Source of the DNA: an uncultured Veillonella sp.
GTDB taxonomy: Bacteria > Bacillota > Negativicutes > Veillonellales > Veillonellaceae
Assembly (NCBI RefSeq): GCF_900545795.1
Contig: NZ_URAR01000006.1
Span: 52,453-116,452 of the forward strand
Length of the DNA stretch: 64,000 nucleotides
Reading direction: 5' to 3'
The position numbers and the translations under genes were made by a program. Position 1 is the stretch's first letter. The number at the start of each line of letters is the position of its first letter. This document shows positions 17,423 to 26,539 of this stretch, piece after piece. Below the pieces are notes generated by a model. The model made no database searches. It saw only the letters and a list, made by a program, of their open reading frames with translations, and was not told where the DNA came from.

Positions 17423-18853
17423 TTACATTGATTTTATAGGACTGTCAAAAAGCAGGCGTTCGCCATATAAAATAGCTGTTACAGCCATAATCTTAGCGCC
17501 TTTAATAATTTGTTCAAATGCTTTCTGAGATCCAGCCGCTGCTACAAATTCCGGCGTATGCAAACCTAAGTGCTGCCCTATTTGTAGGCTAATCTGAATC
17601 GTGGGAATCTCCTGTGATACATTGCCCATATCCGTGCTGCCTTCCGCAACATCATCAGGCAATATGGCAGGCTCTTCCCCCATAGCACTCATAACGTCCC
17701 TGGCTACGGTCTGTAAAGACAGGTCTTCCACCAAGTCTTTAAACAAAGGCTCATAGTGGTGATATAAAACCTTAGCACCATGGTCTTTAGCACAAGTCTC
17801 AGCTCTTTTCTTTAGCTCCGGCAAAACAATGTTCTCTAAGAATGATACCTTCTTTGCTCGCACAGTCATACGCAAAGTAGCGCGCTCTGGAACGATATTA
17901 GGGGCTACACCGCCTTCCGTGATAATCGTACCAATAAGAGCTTCTTCGCCCCAAGTTTTCATTGCACTTGCTACACGCCCATAATAATCCACTAAACAGG
18001 CTAATGCATTAATCCCCTCGCCTTGTGGATCTGCAATATGAGCAGCACGACCTAAAAAGGTGATTTCTAAAGGATGACTGGCTAAGGACGAGCCGCCTAA
18101 TTCATTGGCATCACTAGGATGAGTTAGAAGGGCTCCATCATAGCCTTTAAATATACCGGCCTCAGCCATGTACACCTTGCCCCCAATAGTTTCTTCTGCA
18201 GGGCATCCAAAGAACGTAGTGACACTATCTGGCACTGCTGCTGCAAAACCAATGGCCGCCCCCATACTCATAGGGCTAATGAGATTGTGCCCACAACCAT
18301 GACCTAGCTCAGGTAAAGCATCATATTCACCTAAGAATGCCATTTTAAATGGCTTATGCCTACTTTGAGCCAAAGACTGGCCTATACGATTCTTCGCTAT
18401 AGAGGAATCACTAGTTTCTATATGAAAATCCCGTGCCCCCATATAGGAAGTATCTTCCGCTATATATGAAGCATCTCCTGCTATATATGAATCATCTTCT
18501 GCTATATGTGAATCAGCCTTTACTATTGGGGAATCCATCTTCTCTATAAAGGTATCATCATAGATGATATCCGAATTATATTTTCCATAATCTGCCCGTA
18601 AAGAAGTTCGCAGCTCCGGAATCTTACCTTCACTCACATCTTCTTGAACAGTAAAACCCTGTTTAGTCATAAATTGACTAATTTTAGCTACCGCTTTAAA
18701 CTCCTGTTGTCCCAATTCGGGATTCTCATAAATATAGCGGGCCAATTCTATGAGTTCATCTTTAATGCTATCAATACGTTCACAAGCGCAACGAATTTGC
18801 CCTTTAATGATCTCATTATTTGTGAGATTTAATAACTTACTTAATTCATTCAT
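17423..18853 (-). CDS. M20-family amidohydrolase with an internal 7-residue repeat insert
   Basis: 476-aa metallopeptidase-like amidohydrolase, closest in motifs to AbgB/PM20D2-type enzymes that cleave amino-acyl amides. Metal-site segments are visible: GHGCGHN (about residues 183-189), the catalytic PAEET and a HIADPQGEG lid region. The C terminus has GQHLGLHTPEF. Between the N-terminal segment (ending ADYGKYNSD) and the catalytic core (FLGEYDALPELG) lie about 55 extra residues of acidic (D/E)-S-x-I-A repeats, encoded by eight 21-bp DNA repeats. The insert keeps the frame and sits on a likely surface loop. It is the last gene of the Opp/LD-carboxypeptidase run; substrate unknown. A ribosome-binding site is only weakly visible. 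Confidence 0.82.
   Translation of the reverse strand: MNELSKLLNLTNNEIIKGQIRCACERIDSIKDELIELARYIYENPELGQQEFKAVAKISQFMTKQGFTVQEDVSEGKIPELRTSLRADYGKYNSDIIYDDTFIEKMDSPIVKADSHIAEDDSYIAGDASYIAEDTSYMGARDFHIETSDSSIAKNRIGQSLAQSRHKPFKMAFLGEYDALPELGHGCGHNLISPMSMGAAIGFAAAVPDSVTTFFGCPAEETIGGKVYMAEAGIFKGYDGALLTHPSDANELGGSSLASHPLEITFLGRAAHIADPQGEGINALACLVDYYGRVASAMKTWGEEALIGTIITEGGVAPNIVPERATLRMTVRAKKVSFLENIVLPELKKRAETCAKDHGAKVLYHHYEPLFKDLVEDLSLQTVARDVMSAMGEEPAILPDDVAEGSTDMGNVSQEIPTIQISLQIGQHLGLHTPEFVAAAGSQKAFEQIIKGAKIMAVTAILYGERLLFDSPIKSM
18397..18564. repeat. 21-bp tandem repeat, eight copies, inside the M20 gene
   Basis: The plus-strand core CTATATATGAATCATCTTCT recurs at exact 21-bp steps: 18397, 18418, 18439, 18460, 18481, 18502, 18523, 18544. 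The three central copies (18460-18522) are best conserved; the outer ones have drifted. On the coding (minus) strand it gives seven-residue units such as DDSYIAG and DASYIAE. The period is a multiple of three, so copy changes keep the reading frame. Confidence 0.93.
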
Positions 18854-18897
18854 CCTCTAGATTTCCTTACGATTCTTATATTTTATGTCTATTCATC

Positions 18898-19830
18898 TTA
18901 TGGCACTAATAACAATGTATTCGAAATTGCCCGAAAACTTACATACTGCCCTAAGGGAAGAGCCCAATGTGGCGTTCCATGGCCTGTAGGCGCATAACAA
19001 ACGAAGGGCTCATCAGCAGAATCTGGTCTATCTTGCTCCATATACTCCAAGACCTTGGCGCCAATATCATATACAGGGTCCCCTTCATCGCCTTCACAAG
19101 CTGTAAAACTACCAATGACAGCCCCCTTCACAGTTTTTAATATACCTTGCAAACGCAATTGTTGAAGCATTCGATCAATTTTATACGGTGGCTCACCAAT
19201 ATCTTCGATAAATAAAATAGCCTCCTGCCACATCTCCTTAGTAGGCATATAGTCGGTTCCACCTAAACTACAAAGGATTGCTAGATTACCACCTAATAAA
19301 CGCCCTTCGGCCATTTGCGCCCCAATATAACCTCGTGGAGGTGCCGGTAAAGGCTCTACTACAGACATGCGGCCTTCAAGCAAGTCAAATAAATGATCTA
19401 GATCAGCTTCACGACCTGGTTTAACCCAATCTACGCCCATAGGGCCATGATATGTTACAAGTCGACTATGGCGATGTAAGGCTAAATGCAATGCAGTGCA
19501 ATCGCTATAACCAACAAAAGGTTTACAATGCTTTCGAATGGCCGCATAATCAAGCAAATCTACATATCTTACACAGCCATAACCACCGCGCAAAGCAATG
19601 ACTGCCTGACACGCCTCATTAGTCATAAATAAATTAAATTCTCGAGCCTGCTCTTCTAGTGTACCGCCATAAAGGCCTGTGCCATAACAAGTACGCCCAA
19701 AGATTGCCTTATATCCTCGCTCCTGAGCTATCGCTTCTATACGCTGTAAATCTTCCTCTGAACTAGAGGCTGGAGCTAGAAAACCTAATGTCATGCCCCG
19801 CTCTATTTTATGAGGCTTTACCCATTCCAT
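18898..19830 (-). CDS. LD-carboxypeptidase, S66 family (LdcA/MccF-like)
   Basis: 310-aa cytosolic serine peptidase; no signal peptide. Family members trim the terminal D-Ala from murein tetrapeptides (LdcA) or cleave microcin C-type compounds (MccF). The nucleophile elbow is GYSDCT (about residues 102-107), the upstream RGGYGCVRY segment forms the oxyanion region, and the Glu/His relay is expected in the C-terminal half (FIEDIGEPPYKIDRML; PTGHGTPHW). AAGGAG lies 5 nt before ATG, 9 bp after the oppA stop. With an Opp transporter next door, muropeptide recycling is the favoured role. Confidence 0.9.
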   Translation of the reverse strand: MEWVKPHKIERGMTLGFLAPASSSEEDLQRIEAIAQERGYKAIFGRTCYGTGLYGGTLEEQAREFNLFMTNEACQAVIALRGGYGCVRYVDLLDYAAIRKHCKPFVGYSDCTALHLALHRHSRLVTYHGPMGVDWVKPGREADLDHLFDLLEGRMSVVEPLPAPPRGYIGAQMAEGRLLGGNLAILCSLGGTDYMPTKEMWQEAILFIEDIGEPPYKIDRMLQQLRLQGILKTVKGAVIGSFTACEGDEGDPVYDIGAKVLEYMEQDRPDSADEPFVCYAPTGHGTPHWALPLGQYVSFRAISNTLLLVP

Positions 19831-19839
19831 AAATACTCC

Positions 19840-21450
19840 TTACTTTCGATACGCCGATTTAAAATCAACAATGCCCAAACTAGACCAGAAATACCCACCA
19901 ATCGAATCATTGGCAACATAAGGGGTTGTAGTAAAGTAAATAGGTATAACCACGGCATCATTAAATAGAAGCTGCTCCGCTTCATGCATAAGTCTTTGAC
20001 GCTCTGCTGCATCGGTAGTGCTGTGAACTTGTGCCATGATTCCATTATAGGCATCACTATGATATTGTGCATCATTGGCTTCATCGGAAAATACATCTAA
20101 GAAAGTTTGTGGATCCACATAGTCCCCCACCCAAGAAGCGCGCGCCACTTGATAGTGACCTTCTTCACGATTCGCCATGAACACCTTAGTCTCTTGATTT
20201 TGCAATTCTACATCAGCCCCTAAGGTATCCTTCCAAATAGCCTGCACCGCTTCAGCAATGGCTTTATGCATTTCATTCGTATTATACAAAATCGTAACCT
20301 TTGGCAAAGGATTTTGCGGTCCATAACCAGCCTCTTTCAATAAGGCTTGAGCTTCGCGTATATTATAGGCCACTAAATCACCACCAACTTGTCTAAAATC
20401 AGTCTGACTTGCCTCATCAATTAAACCTGGTGGCACAAAGGCATAAGCTGGCGTTTTACCGCCATGTACAATAGTGTCCACTATAACTTGACGGTCAATG
20501 ACTAAGGAAAAGGCCTTCCGCACCCGCGAATCATCAAATGGTGGTGCTGTAACATTAAATACATAATAGTATGTTCCCAAGGAAGGCGCTACTTTAAATA
20601 AACCGGCCTCAGTCAATCGCTTTTGATCAAGAACCGGCGGCTCTACCATCATGTCAACGGCGCCACCCTCCGCTAATGTAAGACGCGTACTTTGAGATTC
20701 ACTAATTGGCCAATCCATGGCCGTTAATTTTACAGCCTGTGCATCCCAATACTTATCATTTTTAATAAAATTAAGTTCTGCACTATGAATCCATTTAGTC
20801 AGCACAAAGGGGCCATTGCCAATTAATGTTTCTGCTTTTGTAGCCCAAGTATCAGGTGCTTTCTCCACTATATCAGCGCGTACAGGATAATAGGCATGAA
20901 ATGCCGTAAGACCTAAGAAATAAGGCGCTGGTGCTTCCAACACAACCTGTAAGGTATGATCGTCTAAAGCCTTTACGCCTACCGCATCAGCAGTGGCTTT
21001 ATCTGTATTATAGGCTTCACCATTTTTTAGCACATACAACATATATGCATTGCCAGCTGCGGTTTTAGGATTTAATACACGCTTCCAAGCATATTCAAAA
21101 TCTTGCGCTTTTACAGGCACCCCATCAGACCAAGTAGCATTAGGCCGCAAATGGAAGGTATAGGTCAATCCATCTGGCGATATAGTCCAAGACTCCGCCA
21201 TAGCAGGCTCTGGCAAATCCTTTTCATTTAACCTAGTTAAGCCTTCAAAAATAGCTAATTCTACAATGGACTCTGGCAAGGTTGATGATTTAGCCGGATC
21301 CAATGTAGAAGGCTCTTGCTCCAAAGCTAAGCGCAAGGTATTAGGAGGAATTGTTTCACTGCGACTACAGCCCACCAAAAGGAGTGCCATTAGCGATACG
21401 ACTAAGAGCAACACTAGTGTGTGCTTTGACTTTAGTAAGTTTTGTACCAT
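19840..21450 (-). CDS. oppA: OppA-type peptide-binding lipoprotein
   Basis: Solute-binding protein (family 5, OppA/MppA-like) that delivers peptides to the OppBCDF permease. 536 aa from the second of two adjacent ATGs, which has the better spacing to AAGGAGG. The N terminus is a lipoprotein signal: basic residues, a hydrophobic run and the lipobox LLVGC, giving lipidation about residue 27. EPSTLDPAKSS, ESWTISPDGLTYTFHLRP and WSDGVPVKAQDFEYAWKR are hallmark segments. It lies between the serine-hydrolase gene and the LD-carboxypeptidase rather than first in the operon. Its ligand could be murein peptides. Confidence 0.93.
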   Translation of the reverse strand: MVQNLLKSKHTLVLLLVVSLMALLLVGCSRSETIPPNTLRLALEQEPSTLDPAKSSTLPESIVELAIFEGLTRLNEKDLPEPAMAESWTISPDGLTYTFHLRPNATWSDGVPVKAQDFEYAWKRVLNPKTAAGNAYMLYVLKNGEAYNTDKATADAVGVKALDDHTLQVVLEAPAPYFLGLTAFHAYYPVRADIVEKAPDTWATKAETLIGNGPFVLTKWIHSAELNFIKNDKYWDAQAVKLTAMDWPISESQSTRLTLAEGGAVDMMVEPPVLDQKRLTEAGLFKVAPSLGTYYYVFNVTAPPFDDSRVRKAFSLVIDRQVIVDTIVHGGKTPAYAFVPPGLIDEASQTDFRQVGGDLVAYNIREAQALLKEAGYGPQNPLPKVTILYNTNEMHKAIAEAVQAIWKDTLGADVELQNQETKVFMANREEGHYQVARASWVGDYVDPQTFLDVFSDEANDAQYHSDAYNGIMAQVHSTTDAAERQRLMHEAEQLLFNDAVVIPIYFTTTPYVANDSIGGYFWSSLGIVDFKSAYRK

Positions 21451-21460
21451 CATGTCCTCC

Positions 21461-22333
21461 TTATTTTTTATCTATTGCATCTAGCTCTAAATACAGTTTA
21501 ATTGTGCGACCTAATAGGGCACCTAAATTAATACCCACTGCATTAGGCACATTTGAAATAAATACACCTATACCATACATCTGAGATCCTAATGGCAATA
21601 AACCGCCATCATGTTCCACATCATCTAAGGACCCTGTTTTATGGTAAAACACCTGTTCTTCATCCCAATAAAAAGGAAGTTTATCTCTAAACTGTTGTCG
21701 CCCTAATATTTGCCACATCTCTGCCCCTATACGAGGTTCCTCACGATATAAATACAAGGTTTCATAGAGAGTAATTAAATCATCAACAGTCATCTTATTC
21801 TCACGGCCTAATTTACGTGCTTCAAAATCCATCATTAAGCGCTCTAGGCGAGTCTGTTTTAAGCCTAAGGACTGCGCATACTCGTTAATTGTATCAAAGC
21901 CTAAGCGGTGTATGAGCAAATTCGTTGCCCAATTATCGCTGAGCACCATCATAAGGCGACAGAGCTCTACATAAGTAAATTCATGGGGCCCTATCAATTC
22001 TTGTAAAGCACCGCCACCAGTAACACAAGGCATCTCATGAAGACCTACTACTTCATCTAATTTAAGGCGTCCCACTCGCGCTTGATGAAATAGTGTTGCC
22101 ATAATCAATACTTTTATCATACTAGCCGAAGCATGTACATCTGCTGCCTTATGGGCACATATATATTCAATGCCTCCTTGCGGTAGTAAACGAGCCACTA
22201 CATAAGACACCTTGTCCTGCGGTGCATACTCTTGAATGAGTGCATCTAATTCTGACTGCAAATCCCTTGGACGAGTATTCGCCCTTAAATTTGTATCTAA
22301 ATTAGCCACCAATTTTCTTTCATCATTACTCAT
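21461..22333 (-). CDS. Class-A beta-lactamase-fold serine hydrolase, apparently cytosolic
   Basis: 290 aa from MSNDERKL; GGGG is 8 nt upstream. It has the SxxK motif (SMIK), the SDN motif (LSDNWATN) and KTG (YHKTGSLD), so a serine penicillin-interacting hydrolase of the beta-lactamase2 family. The omega-loop shows MMDFEARKLGRENKMT; the general-base Glu-x-x-Leu-Asn signature of true class A enzymes is not visible. No signal peptide is seen, unlike secreted beta-lactamases. Together with the Opp and LD-carboxypeptidase neighbours this suggests a role on peptides or muropeptides rather than antibiotic resistance. It is 10 bp before oppA. Confidence 0.8.
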   Translation of the reverse strand: MSNDERKLVANLDTNLRANTRPRDLQSELDALIQEYAPQDKVSYVVARLLPQGGIEYICAHKAADVHASASMIKVLIMATLFHQARVGRLKLDEVVGLHEMPCVTGGGALQELIGPHEFTYVELCRLMMVLSDNWATNLLIHRLGFDTINEYAQSLGLKQTRLERLMMDFEARKLGRENKMTVDDLITLYETLYLYREEPRIGAEMWQILGRQQFRDKLPFYWDEEQVFYHKTGSLDDVEHDGGLLPLGSQMYGIGVFISNVPNAVGINLGALLGRTIKLYLELDAIDKK

Positions 22334-22439
22334 TAATTTTGCCCCATCATATATCAATATATTACATTCTAATGTTTAAATTTAATATAATAACTTTACG
22401 TCATCAGGTTCAAAACACTAATTTAATATTAGCCCATGT

Positions 22440-22555
22440 AAGCCTATGCTTATTTATCACTTAATTATCACTAATTTATTACCCAATTATTATTTACTAC
22501 TCACTTATAACTTATTTATCGCAAATTCATCGCTAATTTATCACCGTTTTATCGT
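22440..22555. repeat. AT-rich ~11-bp degenerate repeat tract between oppF and the serine-hydrolase gene
   Basis: Variants of TTATTTATCAC, TTAATTATCAC and TAATTTATTAC recur through the 215-bp gap and run into the last codons of oppF. No confident promoter or terminator is seen. The tract may be a slippage-prone minisatellite. Confidence 0.5.
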
Positions 22556-23502
22556 TGCCAGCAAGCCACTCGCTGAGAGCCTTTGGAGCGTAATTCAGGC
22601 CCCTTTTCTCGACAAATTGCCTGTGCTTCTGGACAGCGTGGTGCAAATGGACAGCCTACAATTTCATCTAAAGGACTTGGCACTTCACCGCTTAATACTG
22701 GCCCAATAGGCATGGGTGCTGCTAGCGGTGCATTTAAGCGAATTAAAGCCTGCGTATAAGGGTGCAATGGATTTTCATATAAATCTTCCGTAGTCCCTTC
22801 TTCTACTACATGGCCTAAATACATAACGGCAATACGCTGGCTCATATAGCGTACCATATTTAAATCATGTGAAATAAATACATAGCCTACCTGCTTCTCT
22901 TCTTGCAAGCGAGCTAACAATTTAATAATTTGTACCTGAATGGACACATCAAGAGCTGAAATAGGCTCATCACAAATAATACATTCCGGTTCACTAATTA
23001 AAGCCCGGCCAATGCCTATGCGTTGCCGTTGTCCACCGCTAAATTCGTGAGGATATCGCTCCCCTTGCGCTTTAGACAAACCCACTTCCTGTAAAATAAG
23101 CTCCACTATTTCATCTTGTTCTGCCTTAGTCCCTCGATTCTGCACCGTCAAAGGCTCTCTTAAAATCTCACGCACAGTCATGCGCGGGTTTAAGGAGGCG
23201 TAAGGATCTTGAAAGACCATCTGAATATGCTGACGAACAAACTGCAAGTCTTGTTCCGTTGTAATTTCTTTATCTTTAACCCAGATGCGCCCTTTAGATT
23301 TAGGATATAAGCCCATCAAAGTGCGGCCAAATGTAGACTTACCACACCCAGATTCTCCTACGATGCCTAAAGTTTCACCTTGCTTTTGGTGTAAGCTAAC
23401 AGATTTTAAGGCCCGTACCATCTGAGGTGTTTGACTAAAAACATGTGACTTTCCTAAAAAGTATTTTGACACATCTTCTGTTTTCCAAATAAATTCACTC
23501 AT
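22549..23502 (-). CDS. oppF: Oligopeptide ABC transporter ATP-binding protein OppF
   Basis: 317 aa. Walker A GESGCGKST, signature SGGQRQRIGIGRAL and Walker B CIICDEPISALD. The C-terminal oligopeptide/dipeptide domain has the cysteine cluster CPFAPRCPEAQAIC (about residues 285-298) found in OppD/OppF/DppF proteins. GAGG precedes ATG, 21 bp after oppD. Energises import with OppD. Confidence 0.95.
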   Translation of the reverse strand: MSEFIWKTEDVSKYFLGKSHVFSQTPQMVRALKSVSLHQKQGETLGIVGESGCGKSTFGRTLMGLYPKSKGRIWVKDKEITTEQDLQFVRQHIQMVFQDPYASLNPRMTVREILREPLTVQNRGTKAEQDEIVELILQEVGLSKAQGERYPHEFSGGQRQRIGIGRALISEPECIICDEPISALDVSIQVQIIKLLARLQEEKQVGYVFISHDLNMVRYMSQRIAVMYLGHVVEEGTTEDLYENPLHPYTQALIRLNAPLAAPMPIGPVLSGEVPSPLDEIVGCPFAPRCPEAQAICREKGPELRSKGSQRVACWQR

Positions 23503-23523
23503 ATACTTACCTCGTATTTTGTA

Positions 23524-24591
23524 TTAGCGCTGTACATGAAGCCAACAGCGCACTTGCCGTGATGAACGCGCCTGCTCTTTATTAATTAATTCAGGCATTT
23601 TGCGAGCGCATATATTCATAGCCTTTGGACAGCGCGGATGAAAGGCACAACCAATTGGCAGCTGCAAGCTATCTGGTGGCTGCCCACCGATAGCGATTAA
23701 CTCGCGCTTATCCTTCGTCGGCAAGGAGCCTAGTAGCCCCTGTAAGTAGGGATGCTCTGGCGAATTAATTAATTCTACTACAGTGCCTGTTTCTACAATC
23801 TGACCTGCATACATAACGGCAATACGTTCACACACTTGGGCGATAACGCGCAAATTATGAGAGATAATAATCATACCCATGTGCTCTTTTGCTACAATGT
23901 CCTTTAATAGCAATAAAATTTGCGCCTCTGTTGTTACATCTAGTGCTGTAGTCGGTTCATCAGCTAATAACAATTTAGGTCGCCCTGCTAAAGCCATGGC
24001 AATCACTACTCGTTGTCTCATCCCACCGCTGAGCTCATGAGGATACTGTTTCATTCGCCGTTCTGGATCAGCAATGCCTACCTTCTTCAATAAATCAATG
24101 CAAATTTCATTGCCACTGCGCTCATCACGAGTACCATCGTCTAATTCCCGGATGATGGATTCTTTTACTTGTGTTCCAATAGTCAATAAAGGGTTTAAAG
24201 CTGTCATAGGATCTTGAAAGACCATGGCCACAGTCTTCCCACGCAATGCTTGCCAAGCGGCTTCATCGTTAGGTTTCATGACCTGCTGATTAATCTCCAA
24301 AGCATCTGCCTTCACTTGAGTGTAACTTGACGGCAGTAAGCCCATGAGGGATTGTAAAGTTACGGACTTACCACAACCTGACTCCCCAACTAAGCCTAAC
24401 ACCTCGCCTGGTTTGACCTGTAAAGAAACACCGCGCACAGCTGGCACTGGGCCGGAAAATGTATTAAAGGTTACCTCTAAATTATCTAATTTTACTAAGC
24501 ATGGCTCCTTCACTATTGTATTTATAGTCTGATTCTCCACCACAATCGCAGAAGTCTCACGAATCGTTTCAGAAGTGATGTGTTTCATCAT
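23524..24591 (-). CDS. oppD: Oligopeptide ABC transporter ATP-binding protein OppD
   Basis: 355 aa. Walker A GESGCGKSV, signature LSGGMRQRVVIAMAL, Walker B LLLADEPTTALD, and the C-terminal Cys motif CAFHPRCPKAMNIC. About 30 extra residues precede the ABC domain. Its ATG overlaps the oppC stop (ATGA), so the two are translationally coupled. Partner of OppF. Confidence 0.95.
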   Translation of the reverse strand: MMKHITSETIRETSAIVVENQTINTIVKEPCLVKLDNLEVTFNTFSGPVPAVRGVSLQVKPGEVLGLVGESGCGKSVTLQSLMGLLPSSYTQVKADALEINQQVMKPNDEAAWQALRGKTVAMVFQDPMTALNPLLTIGTQVKESIIRELDDGTRDERSGNEICIDLLKKVGIADPERRMKQYPHELSGGMRQRVVIAMALAGRPKLLLADEPTTALDVTTEAQILLLLKDIVAKEHMGMIIISHNLRVIAQVCERIAVMYAGQIVETGTVVELINSPEHPYLQGLLGSLPTKDKRELIAIGGQPPDSLQLPIGCAFHPRCPKAMNICARKMPELINKEQARSSRQVRCWLHVQR

Positions 24592-25514
24592 TTTACATCC
24601 TCCTTAGGGTCTAATGCATTGCGAAGGCCATCGCCAAAGAAAGTAAATCCCAACATAGTTATACCAATGGCAATAGCTGGCGCAATAAGCTGAAATGGAT
24701 AAGACCGCATAGAATTAATCCCCTCCGCAGCTAACACACCCCAACTAGCCATAGGTGCACTCACACCGAGACCAATAAAACTCAAAAATGCTTCCGTAAA
24801 TATAGCTTCTGGAATCGCTAAAGTCATAGTAATAACAATGGGTCCTAAACAATTAGGCAGCATGTGACGAAATAGAATGCGCCACTTAGATACGCCCATA
24901 GCCCGCGCTGCAAGAACATATTCTTCATTTTTTAATGACATAATCTGGCTACGCACAATTCGTGCCATAGTCAGCCAATAGGCAATCCCTAAAGCAATGA
25001 AAATAGATGTTAGGCCCGGCGATAATACAACCATAAGCAAAATAACGTAGAGCAACAAAGGAATTCCATATAAGATATCAACCAAGCCCATCATGAGGCG
25101 ATCTACCTTGCCTCCCATATAACCAGCTATGCTTCCATATATTACACCTATAACTAAATTAATAGCTGCTGCTACAAAACCAACCGACAAGGAAATGCGC
25201 GCCCCATATACAACGCGCACATAAATATCGCGCCCCAAAGTATCCGTGCCAAACCAATGGTCTTGAGATGGCGCCTGATTAGCTAAGGCCAAATTTTGAT
25301 CCGCATAAGTATAAGGAGATAGCCAAGGTCCTACAATGGCCAATATAATCATACCCACTATAATGCAAAGCCCCAATAGAGCTAATCGATTTTGTTTCAA
25401 CCGTTGCCACGGCGAAGGGCGTTTAATGTAGGAGGTTTCATCTGTAACAAGCTGCTCTAAAGGCATAAAATCGTCTATTTCGTATGAAAATTGCTTTTCA
25501 TTGACTGAACTCAT
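24588..25514 (-). CDS. oppC: Oligopeptide ABC transporter permease OppC
   Basis: 308-aa inner-membrane permease of the OppC/DppC family: an N-terminal cytoplasmic segment, a first membrane helix (LALLGLCIIVGMIILAIVG), the conserved extracytoplasmic HWFGTDTLGRDIYVRVVYGA, several further helices, and the EAA loop EYVLAARAMGVSKWRILFRH that docks on the ATPases. Start and stop codons overlap those of oppB and oppD. Confidence 0.95.
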   Translation of the reverse strand: MSSVNEKQFSYEIDDFMPLEQLVTDETSYIKRPSPWQRLKQNRLALLGLCIIVGMIILAIVGPWLSPYTYADQNLALANQAPSQDHWFGTDTLGRDIYVRVVYGARISLSVGFVAAAINLVIGVIYGSIAGYMGGKVDRLMMGLVDILYGIPLLLYVILLMVVLSPGLTSIFIALGIAYWLTMARIVRSQIMSLKNEEYVLAARAMGVSKWRILFRHMLPNCLGPIVITMTLAIPEAIFTEAFLSFIGLGVSAPMASWGVLAAEGINSMRSYPFQLIAPAIAIGITMLGFTFFGDGLRNALDPKEDVK

Positions 25515-26443
25515 TGTGACTCCTCCTCTCCCATAGTAATGCGTGGATCCACTAAAGGATATAGTAAATCCACTAGCAAGTTAAAGGCTACAACTAATGC
25601 ACTATAAAAAATAGTCACACCTAAAATTACTGTATAATCGCGATTATAAATTGAAGTAACAAAATATTTCCCTAGCCCTGGAATGGCAAAGATGGTCTCC
25701 ACAATAAAGCTACCTGTCAACAAGGCTGCTGCCAATGGACCAATATAGGTAAGTACAGGCAAGACTGCATTGCGCAGCGCGTGTTTTAAAATAATGGTAC
25801 TCTTTTTTAAGCCCTTAGCACGAGCTGTTTTTATATACTCTTGTTTCATAACTTCTAGCATGGTACTTCTCGTCAAGCGTGCAATGAATGCCATAGGCTG
25901 CGCCCCTAAGGTAATAATGGGCAATACCATATATGCAGGCCCTTTCCAAAGAGCTACAGGGAAAATAGGCCACACAAAACCTAGCCAATACACCAATACA
26001 GCACCAATGATAAAAGTAGGCACCGATAAGCCAATGGTAGACCCAATCGTAATAATGTAGTCAAGCCAAGTATTTGGTTTTAAAGCACTCCCAACACCGG
26101 CTATGAGCCCTCCTACTAAGGCAAAAGTCAAAGCCCCTAAACCAAGCTGTGCTGACACGGGAAAACTTTCGCCAATAATTTCATTAACACTACGGCCAAT
26201 ATATTTATAAGACGGACCTAAGTCTAAACGAACTACATGGCTCATATAATCTGAATATTGTTTCCATAAAGGATCATTTAAATGATAGGTGGCTTCAATC
26301 GTTGCCTTAATTTGAGGAGGCAATTTTTTCTCTTCTGTAAAAGGACCTCCTGGTATAGCCCTCATTAATAAAAATGTAATGGTAATAATCGCCCACATAA
26401 CAACTATAGCGCCTAGTAAACGCTTACCTATATATTGTGCCAC
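25511..26443 (-). CDS. oppB: Oligopeptide ABC transporter permease OppB
   Basis: 310-aa permease, first gene of the Opp operon. N-terminal helix (LLGAIVVMWAIITITFLLM), the conserved MRAIPGGPF, and the EAA loop EYIKTARAKGLKKSTIILKH. Two GTG starts are possible: the one at 26443 has AAGGAG 10 nt upstream and was chosen; the one three codons earlier sits almost on top of that box. A 7-bp inverted repeat at 26521-26539 lies upstream, between this operon and the divergent kinase gene. Confidence 0.93.
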   Translation of the reverse strand: MAQYIGKRLLGAIVVMWAIITITFLLMRAIPGGPFTEEKKLPPQIKATIEATYHLNDPLWKQYSDYMSHVVRLDLGPSYKYIGRSVNEIIGESFPVSAQLGLGALTFALVGGLIAGVGSALKPNTWLDYIITIGSTIGLSVPTFIIGAVLVYWLGFVWPIFPVALWKGPAYMVLPIITLGAQPMAFIARLTRSTMLEVMKQEYIKTARAKGLKKSTIILKHALRNAVLPVLTYIGPLAAALLTGSFIVETIFAIPGLGKYFVTSIYNRDYTVILGVTIFYSALVVAFNLLVDLLYPLVDPRITMGEEESQ

Positions 26444-26520
26444 TCTCGTCACGCTCCTTTTTATACATATTCACTTTCTTATTATACAATACTCCAAGCA
26501 TAATACAGTATACTTTCTCG

Positions 26521-26539
26521 ATTGTATTCTATATACAAT
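26521..26539. promoter_or_regulatory. Perfect inverted repeat, possible operator between oppB and the pyridoxal kinase gene
   Basis: ATTGTAT-TCTAT-ATACAAT: 7-bp arms around 5 bp, in the divergent intergenic region. The form and place suit a dimeric repressor site. AT-rich background makes chance palindromes possible. A TATAAT-like hexamer facing oppB lies nearby at about 26490-26500 without a good -35. Confidence 0.4.

Noticed and set aside
18397..18564. Possible CRISPR array (21-bp repeats)
   Set aside because: The units are contiguous with no unique spacers, are in frame in a coding gene, and no cas gene is present. The same applies to 32870-33129.
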